Assembly (NCBI GenBank): GCA_963966185.1
Contig: CAWZYM010000173.1
Coordinates: forward strand, 1 to 64,000
From: Rhabditoides inermis
Lineage: Eukaryota; Nematoda; Chromadorea; Rhabditida; Rhabditidae
Direction of reading: 5' to 3'
DNA: 64,000 nucleotides
The position numbers and the translations under genes are program-made. This document shows, one piece after another, positions 33,151-44,927 of the stretch. Below the pieces are notes generated by a model. The model did no database searches, was not told where the DNA came from, and saw only the letters and a program-made list of their open reading frames with translations. Numbering within the stretch: the first letter of the stretch is position 1; each line of letters opens with the position of its first letter.

Positions 33151-33357
33151 CTATGGTGAGCCCGCAAAAGAGATCAACTCTTTTCACGAGAGACATCAGA
33201 ATTGTTATACAAAGATCAGAACCAGTTGGATGGTTTTTTCATCTTGACAAAACTTGACAAGGGTACCCAAAGTCGAACCTGCGCATGGGTGCTTGGTCAG
33301 CGAGAGCGCTCTCGCTACGCCACTACGCAACACCACTACGCCACGTGGTCATGTGAG
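33151..33357 (-). repeat. tRNA-derived SINE, copy 1
   Basis: On the minus strand a tRNA-like head (GTGGCGTAGTGG..., partly duplicated, then GCGAGAGCG and a degenerate B box GGTTCGACTTTGG) is followed by a body shared with copies at 48561-48741 and 55541-55730. Body landmarks are TTGACAAAA, TCTGATC, TCTCTCGTGAAAAGAG and a GCGGGCTCACCATAG end. Confidence 0.8.
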
Positions 33358-33597
33358 ATGATCAGCGAAATAGAAATATGAACACCATGGAAAATCTGCA
33401 TTGCATTCCGTTTAGTATTCTGTATATTCAAAATCTACGATAATGTTTTCATTAAAAAAATCATGAGCTAACTGCGAGCCGAATATAATCTAAAGAGGGA
33501 AAAAGTTAGAAGAAAATTTCTTCCTAGAAAATGTGGGAAGAGGTTTTGGTTCGCTGGTTCGCTAGTAGTCAGACAAAAAAAAGAGCGGTTTTTTTAC

Positions 33598-34143
33598 CTC
33601 CGCGGTGAGCTTCGGAATCTTCGCGATCAGTTTCGTGTAGAAACTGTGCGTGTTATAGCGCTCGAAGACTACGGCAGACTGAAAACTGTTGAAAATTGTT
33701 CATGTTTCTCGGTTTATCTTCACCGCATCGCTGCAACGTGGACAGGTGATGTTCAGATGGTGCGGAAACCTGTTTTGAAGTATTGTGCCGTCTTTCATGC
33801 GCAGCGTGCAGTCAAGTACGAAATCACCTAGTTCCACATTCACTCAGATAATGGCAAGTCGTAATTACTTTACCTCCAACGTACGGCCACTTCGTCTGCT
33901 CCTTCCACACAATCTCTTTATCCTCCGATTCGAAACTCTAATAAACAATTACCCGTTTTTAGGGGACACGGGTGTTATCGTGGTGCTTACTTGTGAGCGA
34001 GTCTGAGTCTCGATGTTCTCGGAGAAGAGTGAGCGAGAGAGAAGGACATGGTCATATACGGCGTGACAGACGGGAAGTGACAACAGTATGAGTTGGACGA
34101 CAAGAGATACTCTCGGTGGCTGCGCGACCCACATCGCAAACAT
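33598..34143 (-). CDS. Signal-peptide exon set, possible 5' end of the receptor kinase gene
   Basis: Four minus-strand exons join in frame: the first from ATG 34143 encodes a signal-peptide-like start (VSLVVQLILLSLPVCHA follows). Then come SFESEDKEIVWKEQTKWPYV, a third exon with DFVLDCTLRMKDGTILQN and NITCPRCSDA, and a fourth (SAVVFERYNTHSFYTKLIAK..., ending at about 33598 with a GTAAAA donor). The paired cysteines and strand-like pattern suit an N-terminal Ig-like domain. No following exon was found between here and the plus-strand genes, so the 5' end of the kinase gene at 16388-23081 is the best guess. That would place the genes at 24371-32119 inside one intron of about 10.5 kb. The junction phase to the exon at 23081 does not fit directly, so at least one exon is missing from this model. 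Confidence 0.6.
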
Positions 34144-36340
34144 GCACGCCGTAGTCTATTCCACGCGTGTTTTATACAATGGAAAAGGTGAATAAATGAG
34201 AATAGACAACGATTTCAGGAAAGACTAACTTTTCCTCAAACGAGATAAGGAGATAAGGCTATTAGTCAGCAGTGATCGTACCGATTTGATAAGGGTCAAA
34301 CAACAAACAAGTGGCAGAATATGAATTGAATCAATGTGGACTGGCAAAACATGTTTTCAGGTCTCTCGAGTACAATCAGCTAGAGACTCACGTGGGGTTT
34401 ATCGGTGATAGTACTAAATAGTAGGTTAGGTGATACAGATTACCATAATGGAGGAAGCGATACATGCATACATCATTCTTTTAAAGCCGCGAAGACTACC
34501 TGTCAACCTGTCATCGGCAAAATGTTCTTGGTACGGTACATACTATTGCTCATCACATCATCGCTATCAGTGTAACAGTAAGCTTATTCTCTTCTTATTC
34601 AACTGAGTGAAGTGTCCCCTCACTCGATCTTCTGTCTCGAAGAAAGCTGAAAAAGCGACTTATCTTTTATGTTCATCTAGGCTAACTTGTTCACGAACAT
34701 CCCCCATTTCACGGTACGTCAATCATCTAGCCGCGAAGTATCTAGACATCATCGCAGGAAGCCGTTGTATCGGTCTGAGCAAGCTCATTCTACTTTGGTT
34801 TTCAAGGAACAATGGCGACTTAATTCTGCAACTAGCTCTCTTGAACGCGCATTACCACTCATGCAAAACATTTGCTGTAGACAGGACTCGAACCGGCGAG
34901 ACAGAGAAACAGAGAGGCGAGACAAAAAATTCGTTACGGTCAAACGCTCCCGTTTAGGTCTATCGATGCTGTAGAGGCTCGAACACGCGACTGGAAGACG
35001 AAATAGTGTGATTTCACGGAGAGCGCAGAGGTCCGAACATGCGTTAGGGTCTACCGAGTAGCTAAGAACCCCTTTTAGGGTAATAAGGATCACTTGTACG
35101 TCTAAAGAAGCAGATGTTCTACAAGACCCTGGCCGGACTCGACGCCACTGACCGGGAGGAGTTGTTTGACCTACATACGAGGATTTGTTTCGAATCTGAA
35201 TCAGCGCACGGGAACATGTATTTAATGTCCGTGTCACTAGCTTTTCTCATTTGCTTCCTAGTAGCTGTCTAAACACAATGGTCCCGTCTACTGTGCTTTC
35301 CCTTCACTTTCTAACGGTGGCTCCCCATTTAATATTCATTTTGTCGTATTTTTTCCTATCTTGTCATGTTTGTGTATTTTTTGCACCGTTAAAACCCGTA
35401 TAAATTACTCACTCAGATTTGTTCATATTCCATATTCTAGATTGAATAACTCCTTTCGATAGTGATGAATCCTCACAAAAAATGAAATTGACTGCATGGC
35501 TGTACTATCCAGAAGACTAATTCGGTATTTTTTCTGGATATCTTCAAACCACTCAAAAATACTCTATTTTCAGTCCTTTATGGAATAGACATATACTCTT
35601 TTTAAAATAGCGAAATTGACATCTCCCAGAGGGAAGAAACTAGTAAAATCAGGTGCACTCCACATTTCACGACGTTTCCGTCATTGTGCATGGTTCGGGG
35701 TTGCAGGCCCGCACTCGGTCCGCGCGCCTCTCGCGCTTGTCACTGTCGCGCGCCGTTGCAATCTCCAAAAACAGCATAAACCTTTGCACTTTCTATTGGT
35801 GCACGAACGACTCTGACCACGCGCAGGCCCAAAAACTACTCTGGCTTCATTTAGACAAAAACTTTATTATCATTACGTTCATTATTAGAATGGCTGCTTA
35901 TCGTTTGTGTTTAACAGCCGCTTCTCATGTGTCTCTGTCGCTTATCTCGTTAAACTAACATTGCAGATAGCTGCACTGCAACCTACCAACGGGATCGAGA
36001 CCGCGTGATTTATATGAGATAAAGAAATAACACGGCAGCAAGAAACAACAAAAAAGCTATCAACAAACGCGAATTGAAACAGAAAACACAGCGCCGTAAT
36101 GCATTTGAAATGTAATCTCATCAACACCACAACATGCACTATCTTTTTCACCTTTCATACAATTTTAATTCACAAACGAATACACGTGGTAGTCTCCATG
36201 CTTTCCTCCTCCTCGTCGAATTCCGCGTGACCGGGCGCCCCATGCGCCTCTTCGATCGGGTGCCTTTCACTCTGTCGTTCGCTCGCCAGCGCAACCTGCG
36301 AGGTCGCTGCGCACTCTCTCCCTCAGCCCGTCGACTGCTG
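34144..36340. other. Intergenic, no gene recognised
   Basis: Upstream of the signal-peptide exon on the minus strand. No exon with homology is visible. A tRNA-like B box (GGTTCGAGTCC, minus strand, near 34890) occurs without a foldable tRNA around it. A 17-codon hydrophobic frame at 34523 (+) is too short to call. Confidence 0.4.
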
Positions 36341-36341
36341 C

Positions 36342-37540
36342 GATGGCTGACATGTGGCGGCACGGGACACGGCATCCACACCCACAGCCCCGACCTCCCA
36401 GCCCTGGGAGGACCAATACGCATTATGGGAATACGTATGCAGTAAGAACTATGAATGAATGAATTGAGGGGGTGAGGGGAGGCAGGGAGGGAGAGAGAGA
36501 GAGGGAGGGAGAGAGAGAGAGAGAGAGAGGAGCGATAGATTCGCGGAGGTGAGTGGCGGGCGGAAGCCGATGGAGGGGAGAGGGCGAGGGCGAGGGCATA
36601 CGGAGAGAACAGCATCCTAGGAGACACCATCCCACATTCAGAGGTGAACCTCACTTATTAGCTGTACTTACACTTACTCATATACAAATTCTATAAATGA
36701 AGAGGTCCAGATTGCAGCATAAATGTGGCAAAAAACATTCGCAACGAGCAGGGTTCGAACCTACGCGGGCAGTGCCCATTGGATTTCAAGTCCAACTCCT
36801 TAACCACTCGGACATCGTTGCACGTTTATTGCGGGAATGGCGCGCGGTGGCGAGACGGGAGTCATAAATCCCCCGGCAAAAGGGCGGTAGCGCCATCTCA
36901 CTATTGCAAGACTATACAAAAAATCTCACCATGGCTAACATGTACGGAAGCGGGGCAGCCAGCGGGGGAAAGGTGAGCTCGGGGCATTCATAAAAAATGA
37001 GAAATTAAGATTAAACTCAATTTTTTTTCTCTCTGTGGGCGAGGAGCCCCTCCCTCCCCTCTCCCCCTTCCATCCTCAAGCCCCGCCAGCCAAGCTTCAT
37101 GGACTTCTTACTTCTTCGGAGGCGGAGCAGACGTGCAGGTTTGTTGTATTACTACATACTCATCATCTTTCTAAAAAACCGCACCCTACATTGTTGATTT
37201 GTAAATTAATACAAATTGTGAAACGTAGATGCATACCCAGGGAGGAGAGAAAGAGAGAGAGAGATGGTGATGATGAGTTTGTGCTTTATTGTCTTATTGA
37301 CTACAGAAATGGAATGTGCTGCCAGCATCCATAAATATTTCGTAATTTATTGTGTGTTGTCGAACACAGCTGGATCCGATGTTTGTCCTTCCTGATGGAT
37401 TTCGTTCAACTGCAGATGAGGCGGGAGATGAACATGATGAAAGCGCTCAGAGAGAGAGACAGCAGCAGTACACAGAAGGAGAGCAGGCAAGGGGAGCAGG
37501 CAAACTGCAACACACATTATTGTTCATCGAAGTGTAATTC
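36342..37540 (+). CDS. Doubtful plus-strand gene, exon model tentative
   Basis: Possible exons are 36342-36438 (ATG GCT GAC ATG TGG..., Pro/His-rich, ending at a GTAAGA donor), 36938-36979 (MANMYGSGAASGGK, followed by GTGAGC), one ending at the CAG before 37140 (frame ASWTSYFFGGGADVQ) and one at 37371 (LDPMFVLPDGFRSTADEAGD...). The donor sites are good but the phases between the second and third do not fit without an indel or another acceptor. I do not recognise the protein. The first exon and the rest may be separate. The tRNA-Ser gene lies between the first two on the other strand. Confidence 0.25.
36487..36532 (+). repeat. GA microsatellite
   Basis: GGGAGAGAGA-type tract downstream of a possible donor at 36439. 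Confidence 0.8.
36740..36821 (-). tRNA. tRNA-Ser (anticodon UGA)
   Basis: An 82-nt cloverleaf on the minus strand. The acceptor stem GCAACGA pairs with TCGTTGC, with discriminator G. The A box is TGTCCGAGTGGTTAAGG. The anticodon stem TTGGA/TCCAA closes the loop CTTGAAA, giving anticodon TGA. A long variable arm (GGGCACTGCCC) identifies a class II serine tRNA. The B box GGTTCGAACCC is perfect. A TTTTTT terminator follows within ten bases (36731-36736 on the plus strand as A6). There is no intron. Confidence 0.97.
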
Positions 37541-37591
37541 GTAGTGTTATGTTTCATGTCGCTACACACAAACGTACACTTTTATCATAAG

Positions 37592-40500
37592 CTAGACCGC
37601 ACTCGTGTTCAATAACATCTGACTTAGATTCATGTGTTCGTCTCTGTAAATCTCTTTACTTTTCCTAGTCGCGGAAAAGAGAAAGAAAGAAAAAAAGAGG
37701 GGAGAGAGAGACGAAAAAGAGAAAGAAAGAAAAAAGATGGGAAGAGAGAGGGAGAGAGGGAGAGAGAGAGAGAGCTCACATTTGGATCGTCGATCATGAT
37801 CATTCTGTAGGCCCCAATGAAAACACAGACGATTCCGAAGCAGACCCTGGAATAATGTGATGAAAACGTGTGTTTGCAAGACACTCACCAAATCACGACC
37901 GCCACGAATAGCAGGCATGCCTGCCTTGCCTTCTTTTTCTTCACCCGTCGTCTCACGGACAGAGTTTGTCTAGCGTAGCGAGCAGTCTCATCTGACGTAC
38001 ATACCTTCTTTCGTGACAAACCACATTTCAAGCATTCAAGTTAGAGTGTAACGCAGACGTTCAGAGGTGTGCACTATACCTTGTGCAATTCTTGTGGTCA
38101 TCCATAGGCACATTCCCACTCCAATCAGCCAGTAGGGAATCTGAAAGTGTTTCAGAAGTCGTATATTCGTTCGAACTTACCAGAAAGTTCGCAGGGCAAG
38201 TCCCAACATTCACGGCTGCATAGAATATGATATACGACGAGAGGGCCCGTCCAAATTTTTGCCACTCTGAATAATATGTAAATTTTTAGTTAAATCAAAA
38301 CAACAAAATATAGGCAATTTATATATATATATAGGCAATTTAAAAATCATCAGATGTACTCAATTTTAAAAATCATCAGATGACGTCACGCGATGAATTT
38401 TCTTGCGATGAGTTTTCTTTGCTATGAATTTTCATTTTTGTTTTTCCCACTGCACATCGCTGATTGCGATCAATGTTATACATAATATTTTGTTCATTTT
38501 GCATCGAAAAAGCGAAGAAGATGATAAGGAAGGTGCGCGTTGATTATTGTCAGCGTCTTCATCGTCTTCATTCACCTCCATACTTCTTGCTCTGCTCCAG
38601 CATCTTCTCCGACGCGGCTTGCGACTTGATAAATAGAACAAAGTCGTCAGCACAGGCTAGATGAGCCAGTTTCTTCCCGCCGATGTCGAAGCCGGTGCCA
38701 TTGTAAAGTTGAACTCCATTCTTCTGTAGACTTCGGCGAGAACGCTGTTGAAGATGAGGGGAGCTCCTTTTTAACCAAGATGGCAGCGATGAATCCTCGG
38801 ACCATCACCTTACGTGTTAGTTTGTCCAGTGATGTAGATCATCTGCAACAGTCGGATGTACCGGTTCTACTCTATATATACAAACATTCAATTCCACGAG
38901 TCCACGAATGCCTAACTGTTTTTTTTTCAAAAAAGTATAACATTGATTGCAATCGACGATGTGCAGTGTGAAAATGAAAACAAAAGTGAAAATTCATCGC
39001 GATAAACTTTATTTATCGCGATGAATTACAACCAGCGCGGCAGCGCTGGTTGGTTTGTGTTAAGACTAGTCGCGCGCTAGAATCGGCAAAAGGCGACTGA
39101 ACGAAAGGTCCCTTAGAATCTTTGCGAACAATGTGATGCTGATAGATGTTTCCAGGATGTTAGAAAATGGTACGCTAGCTGTTGTAGGAAGCGAGATACG
39201 CGCGCGCTCCCTGAGGGGCAGGCAATCCCCCGTGTACGAATGGTTTTCTAGGGGGGGGGGCGCGCACCGGCTTTCCCCAGCAGACAGGGAGTGCACATTC
39301 CGCACTGCCTGTGGATCGCACTGATATCGTTCAGATTGCGTGCCCTGCCGTGTGCGCAGTAGTGTCGTGGTTACGCCCGTTGAGAAACATAGCTCGAGTT
39401 CGGTTCCGCCAGAAGGCAAAATTTTTGTATTACATGATTTTACATCTTTTGTTGCATTACGTTAGGTAACACAAACTCTCCTTTCACGGAAATGCTTTTA
39501 AAAGATAATTTTCTTTGCGATAAATTTTCCAGGTTTCCCAAAATATAACATTTGAGCTTACCCCAGTTTTTTGAGCATCCAACCACGATGATGATTATAG
39601 CGTAAGTGACTGTGAGTGTTCCGACCTTTTCCGGAGAGAGGTGCATTTCCACTGCAGCCACTGCACTCATTCGCACCTCAACCTGTTTTTTTTCAATCTG
39701 GATAAACGTGTATAAGTATCTGGCTACCTTTTCCGTTTGGACTGGTGTCGGCACTGTGGGCGCAGCGATTGTCGGAATCACTTCAATTGTGGGAAGAATG
39801 ATGTCATTGATAACTGCAGTAGGTGCCACAACTTTCGACTCGGTATTTTCTTGATAACTTCGAAGTCGAACTTTCGCGATTGATAGTGAAAGTGCTAGGA
39901 CGCCTAGTGATACTGCCAGACTAGTCACGTCTAGAAAGGGAACAATGCTTATCATCTAGATATAGTGAACTCACTCCAACGGAACTCTTGATAAAATCCC
40001 AAATAAATGCACAGAAAGGCAAAGATGGACACGCTGATGAAGGTAGACGACGGCGCATTCGCAATCTGAGAACACACAATGCTGGTTGTTGGAGTGAACA
40101 AAAAGAACTTAAAAACGGGTTCAGAAGGCTCAAATGAGTCATCTATCAAAAGCTTTTGTATTTGTTTACATTCAAAAAAGATGAAAACAGTTGAAACTGC
40201 GGAACGTACGTATTACAACATTTTTTTCAGAATATGTTTTGCAAAAATATATTATGTACAACAACCCACAGCGTTGCGTTTTGCCAAGAAATCGTTGCAA
40301 AGCCAGTAGCTGCCAAGAGCCAGCCTGAAAACAGCAATGATAGTGCGAATACATACTACATATAGTTCTATGCTCGCAATAAGTTGCGCGCAATGGGGTA
40401 GATCAGAGAAAGACGGAGAGTCAGTTTTCGGCATTAACAAGAGAGGCAGACGGTTATGGCACCGTATTTCGAACTGCAAGCGAGGTAGATCAAAAACTAA

Positions 40501-40933
40501 GTATCACTCTGGCGCCAACTATTCATGGAAAGTTAATGGAAGATTGCACTAACTCACCAAGCAATAACTGCGACTTGAGTGCGAGGATCGCCCCGTTTAT
40601 ACCCAGTTGCTATCAGAAAAGCCGGCAAGAGGATCAACCACACTGTGAACTGAAACAATACATAATCAATCAGGCGTGGGGTCGAAAATTATTACATCTG
40701 GTAGTGTGAACTGTATCTCTAGATAATATAGTTGTTTTATAAAGAAGGTCATTTTCTGTCTTCATTCTCTCTGATCGAAACAATGGATCAATCGATAATG
40801 GGCTCACCATAGCGCTGGTCTGCAAGTACCACTGCTGAAGGCCACACAAGGGAAAAACCAAGAAAATGAGGCAGACCAATGTCCAGCCACATATCGATTC
40901 TATGACGTTGTATGTGTGTCGTTGGGGCGGCAT
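37592..40933 (-). CDS. Multipass membrane protein, nematode-type, unknown function
   Basis: The start is ATG 40933 (MPPQRHTYNVIESICGW). About eleven exons follow, most of them encoding one hydrophobic span: TLVCLIFLVFPLCGL; FTVWLILLPAFLIATGY (about 40,600); LALGSYWLCNDFLAKRNAVG (about 40,310); FISVSIFAFLCIYLGFYQ (about 40,020); TSLAVSLGVLALSLSIAKV with a Pro/Thr-rich loop (39,720-39,940); TVTYAIIIIVVG (about 39,570); SSYIIFYAAVNVGTCPANF (about 38,220); IPYWLIGVGMCLWMTT (about 38,100); ACLLFVAVVIW joined to VCFGIVCVFIGAYRMIMI (37,800-37,910). That makes nine or ten spans. The last exon is uncertain: it could end soon after an acceptor at about 37,668, or run to the TAG at 37592. The family is unknown. 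Its introns hold a CT array at a donor (37780), a retroelement fragment and an R2 repeat. Confidence 0.68.
38395..39015. mobile_element. Inverted-repeat element holding a LINE fragment
   Basis: TGAATTTTCATTTTTG...CACATCGCTGATTGCGATCA at 38425-38480 recurs inverted at 38935-38990 (TTGATTGCAATCGACGATGTG...AAAATTCA). Between them lies part of a non-LTR reverse transcriptase on the minus strand. A related end-like motif (AAATTTTCCAGGTTTCCC) occurs at 39522-39540, so the element may extend further. Confidence 0.5.
38565..38785 (-). pseudogene. Fragment of non-LTR retrotransposon reverse transcriptase
   Basis: Minus-strand reading gives GAPLIFNSVLAEVYRRM and, after a one-base shift, FDIGGKKLAHLACADDFVLF followed by IKSQAASEKMLEQ. 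The ADD motif with flanking hydrophobics is the reverse-transcriptase catalytic motif (block C). The fragment is short, frameshifted and has stops on both sides, so it is dead. It may belong to the same family as the C-terminal fragment at 61089-61879. Confidence 0.75.
40360..40518 (+). repeat. Dispersed repeat family R2, copy 2
   Basis: Similar to 16503-16660 in the same orientation. It lies in an intron of the multipass membrane protein gene. Confidence 0.75.
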
Positions 40934-42042
40934 CCTATCCTAGTCCTGACAATAACAAGAAACTTATGAATTGAAGAAAACAAACGAACAGAAAACTGTG
41001 TGCGAAATGAGAGTAGTGCCACTGCAATGAAATTGTGTGTTCTCGTCTGATAACAATTTTCATTCCCACAATCTCAGTCCATTTCACAATCGCGATTCTT
41101 CTCTCAATTTCTCTAACCCCATCTGCTATCAGTGATTGAGTGACTCACCCAACACTTCAATGAAAAAAAACCCCCGTGTCTACATATTTCGCAATCGGGA
41201 ATAAAAGCATAATTTATCGTTGTTCAATTCACACACTTCTTCAGACTAAACTGACTGTGAGGGCACAAGCAAGAACAAAAAAAACAATCATTACTGTTGA
41301 ACAAGTGGCAATACTGTCACAGAAATGTTTCACAGAAATGCAGTTTGTATGAAATGTTGAAATGTATTTAAACTGTTAATTGAAGAAAAACTCTCCGAAG
41401 AATTTGGGACTACTTTTTTTGCTCATCTACTCTGGACCGTCCTACTAAGAAACGAGAATCCCCGTCCTGGTTAGAAACTAGAATGTGTTTCGGAAACTAT
41501 GTAGGTGACTAGCTAGTCGACTATATATTAAGAAAACATAACTTTATCTTCATCAAAATTGTATGATTATCATCAAAAGAGTATTCTTGTTAATACGCTT
41601 CAGTTTAGGAAAGTTTAAGAAAATGTGAAGCCGATAATAGAGAGGTGACGGGCGTATGCTCATAAGAATCGATTCTCAAAAAACGAGAGTGGCCTATCGG
41701 ATACCGGACATACACTGATCTGCTGACGCATAGTACTGACAAGCCAAGTGATAGGGTAAGAATGGCAGAATTTGTATGTATACTGCACGCGGATACTTGA
41801 GTAGGAAAAAATTCGGAAGAGTCGGAAGTCGGGAAAGTTCTTCGATTAGAATAGTTGTGAACCGATGAGCGCTAGAATATAAACCTCGAAATAGGAAGTG
41901 CGAATGGCCGCGAAGTTGCAACTGTGAGCGTGCTCGCCGCCGGACTATGTATACCAATAAGTACTTCACCGCTGCTAAACTTCTTTCGCGATTTCATTTC
42001 ACGTTCTTTTTCAACATCATTTGGCCCACCTGCCGTGTCGCG
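40934..42042. other. Divergent intergenic region
   Basis: Region between the start of the minus-strand membrane gene and the start of the plus-strand gene at 42043. No exon was seen. It probably holds promoters for both genes, but no clear core element could be assigned. Confidence 0.4.
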
Positions 42043-42825
42043 ATGCGGTCGTGTCTCCTCTCCTCCCTCCTCTCTCTCCTCCTCCCGCTCTCCCTCTCCC
42101 TCTCCCACTCCCACTCCTCACCCTTCCAATACAACATCACCGACCTCTACTCCTGCGACACCGGCTACGCGGTGAAGAAGTACGAGGCCAACGGTCGAAT
42201 GCTCGCCCTCATACAGTCGGAGAACTATCCCAGGTACGGTACCGCGATTACAGTATGATACTGCATGCATACTGTTCGGTGCGGTTCCGTGTACCCAATT
42301 ACTGTACAATGCGGTACCGTACGACTAGTTTACGGTACCGTGCATTATGACTGGTACTGTAGACTGACGAACCAGCCGTGCATGATCCGGGTGTGGTCGC
42401 ACTACTCGCTGGTGCTACAGTCGGATAGGGATGCGACGAGGGGAGGGGACGGAGGGGTGCCTGACTGTCAAGAGCGAGCCGGTCGGGGCGAGGTGGGGAG
42501 GGAGGGAGGGAAAGGGAGAGGGAGGGCGAGAGGGAGAGAGGGAGGGAGAGAGGGAGAGGGAGAAGGGGAGGGAGAGAGGGAGGGCGAGAGGGAGAGACGG
42601 GAGAGAGAGATAGAGGGAGGGAGGGAGGGAGGGAGAGAGAGAAAGGTAGATAGAGAGAGAGAGATTCCAGCGAGCTCACCCGCATCTTTCCCGTCTCCGC
42701 TCACCGCACCGGAATCGTGTACCCGTACGGTGTGAACGGGGTCGTCACAATCACCTTCCAACCGGGAAAGAGACCCACACGATTCCTTATATGGATAATG
42801 GACGGTGAGAGAGAGAGAGAGAGAG

Positions 42826-42861
<36 letters not shown>

Positions 42862-43394
42862 GCAGAGGACCACATGCACATTCGCTGTCCGGTGCGCTCT
42901 CGATTCACGGACGTCTACTTGATACGACAGAAGGGACAGAAAGTGAGTTGGATGAAATCGAGTTCTGTGTCACCATCGTTTTTTCGATCATCTGCTCGCA
43001 GAAAGAGATGCGCAAGGAACGGCCCCGCGATCCCTACATGAAACACGATCAGACCAGGATATACCAAATGTGTATTGTATATTCTTTTTTTTCTTATGTA
43101 TATGTACGTTTTACAGACTGTACAACACGATGTATGAGAATGTTCAATCCGACTTTGGAGAGGTAAACAACGTGAACAACAAATAATCGATAATGTCAGA
43201 TCCGCTACATTGACGAATCGCCGAAGCACGTGGATCCGAGTCGGTTCACGCCCAGGGACATTCTGCCCCGAATAGTCGAGTTCGAGACAGGAGTGAGGGA
43301 CAAGGATATCAAAGGTGCCTCTCTCTTTCTCCCCATCTCTCTCCCTTTCTCTCTCTCTCCTCTCTCTCTCCCTCTCTCTCTCTCTCTCTCCCTC

Positions 43395-43436
<42 letters not shown>

Positions 43437-44320
43437 TCTCTACGATTCCCCAGGCCACTCTGCTCTTCTCATCAAGGAGATGCTTAACTCTGGCGAGCGC
43501 TTCCACACGCCCAGCAAGGAGCAGGAAAAGACCGCCACTGTATGGGATCCCTCCACAAAGAGGGAGATCGAGGTATACGGTAGAGTCATACTGTAGCTTA
43601 CCGTACACCTAGCTCGCGCCGTTGCAAAACGTGGTGATCACCCTGGACGAGGGAGAGAGTGTCGTCGTCGCGGCAAAGTGGATTACTGTAGTTTTTGTCA
43701 CTATTGATCATTGATTTTCAGATTCGACGCTATCAGTCTCACCAAGGGCGCCGAGACGATAGTGGAGCGGCCGGGAGGGAAAAGGTGAGGTAACTCGTAA
43801 TCCAATCTACCGTAACCCACTTCTTCCAGAATCGTCTTCGGCGATCTGAACACATCGCCCGAGTACCTGCGCACACAGGTATGCCTATAGATTTTCAGTG
43901 ATTTGCCGCCGGCAAAAAAAGGGCGACGAGTGGAAAGGCGGGGAGCGAATAGGCTCTCATAACCATTTTGCAAACTTACCAACATAATACCGTAGTATAT
44001 CATTCACTGCGCGCTCTCGGGCTCTCGAGAAATACCGCGCTTACTACTGTAATGTTACTTTAATTTTTGTGAGGTTTTTAGGCGTTTGTGATCACATACG
44101 AGTCGACTCGCGCGATTCGGCAGGTGCAGAGCAATCGAATGGCGCTCCTCACACTCTATGGAGACGTCTACAACAACACTGGTGGGTGTCGCTCGATTCC
44201 CTCATCGCCATTCCATGGCAGTCCTCGATGGAGACGTGTGGAATAGAGTCAACACACTGCGAGTGCACATCAAACAGTCGATCGGAGAGAAGAGGAGGAG
44301 GATAACGGTGAGGAGAGAGG

Positions 44321-44374
<54 letters not shown>

Positions 44375-44715
44375 GAGAGCCTAACCTCTCAGCTACCCGT
44401 CTTCGCCCCTGTCCTCTCCCTCCTCTTTGTCATCTGCATCGTCTGCTTCGTATATCACTTCCGCGTTCTCGAAGGCAGGGTAGGTCATTATTGTCTACCG
44501 TAACCATTTGCAAGAACGTCAACATATACTTCCCGTATTTTGGCTACAGGGTCAAATCATTCTTCTATTGTAACCTTCTTTTTTCGCAATAAGGTCAAAT
44601 TATTTTGCAGGCCGAGGCGCAGCCGCGTATTGTGATGCAGATTCCCCCGGATCTGGAGTCGGCCATTCAGCGCGAGCTTCTCAAACAGGACGGACAACTG
44701 CCGAGGATAGATTAA
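42043..44715 (+). CDS. Single-pass membrane protein with large extracellular region
   Basis: The start ATG 42043 gives a Leu/Ser-rich signal sequence; the stop is TAA at 44713-44715. Exon peptides in order include DLYSCDTGYAVKKYEANGRM, PCMIRVWSHYSLVLQSDRD, RIFPVSAHRTGIVYPYGVNG, EDHMHIRCPVRSRFTDVYLI, MYENVQSDFGE, IRYIDESPKHVDPSRFTPRD, GHSALLIKEMLNSGERFHTP, LAPLQNVVITLDEGESVVVA, IVFGDLNTSPEYLRTQ, AFVITYESTRAIRQVQSNRM, then a transmembrane span (VFAPVLSLLFVICIVCFVY) and a short cytoplasmic tail ending QLPRID. The first two exons resemble a CUB-like fold (cysteines plus SENYP). I do not recognise the family; it is probably a cell-surface protein. The exon after PCMIRVW... runs into a GA array and its donor is unclear. 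The exon at 44100-44308 contains a diverged 75-bp tandem duplication. Confidence 0.72.
42480..42664 (+). repeat. GA/GGA microsatellite
   Basis: Purine-rich array filling the second intron of the gene at 42043-44715. The exon upstream runs into it, so the exact donor cannot be placed. Confidence 0.92.
42805..42857 (+). repeat. GA microsatellite starting at a 5' splice site
   Basis: The donor GTGAGAGAGAGAG begins at 42805, directly after the exon encoding TRFLIWIMD. Confidence 0.92.
43317..43440 (+). repeat. CT microsatellite filling a whole intron
   Basis: The donor GTGCCTCTCTCT is followed by CT repeats up to the CCCCAG acceptor at about 43454. Confidence 0.92.
44309..44385 (+). repeat. GA microsatellite starting at a 5' splice site
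   Basis: The donor GTGAGGAGAGAGGGAGAG starts at 44308. The repeat ends shortly before the CTCAG acceptor of the transmembrane exon. Confidence 0.92.
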
Positions 44716-44927
44716 TCAGTTTATCATATTCATTTTTGATATTATCTATAAATATGATTGGACTAGAACGATTTCCTGGAGTTGACGGTCACAGAACGGG
44801 CGTTTATTGTGGTTATGTAGTGTTTGCGAGAGATGCCAAGGTGGGAGCGGAGCTGAATTGCATGAGTGATGAGAGAACCGGCACTATGCAATCCTATCAT
44901 CGCAACTCTAGCCTCCGAAACACGACT

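Noticed and set aside
34880..34900. tRNA gene suggested by a perfect B box on the minus strand
   Set aside because: No A box, acceptor stem or anticodon arm could be folded around it.
42299..42908. Ser/Leu/Pro and Arg/Glu/Gly frames on both strands
   Set aside because: Shadows of GA arrays and of true exons of the gene at 42043-44715.
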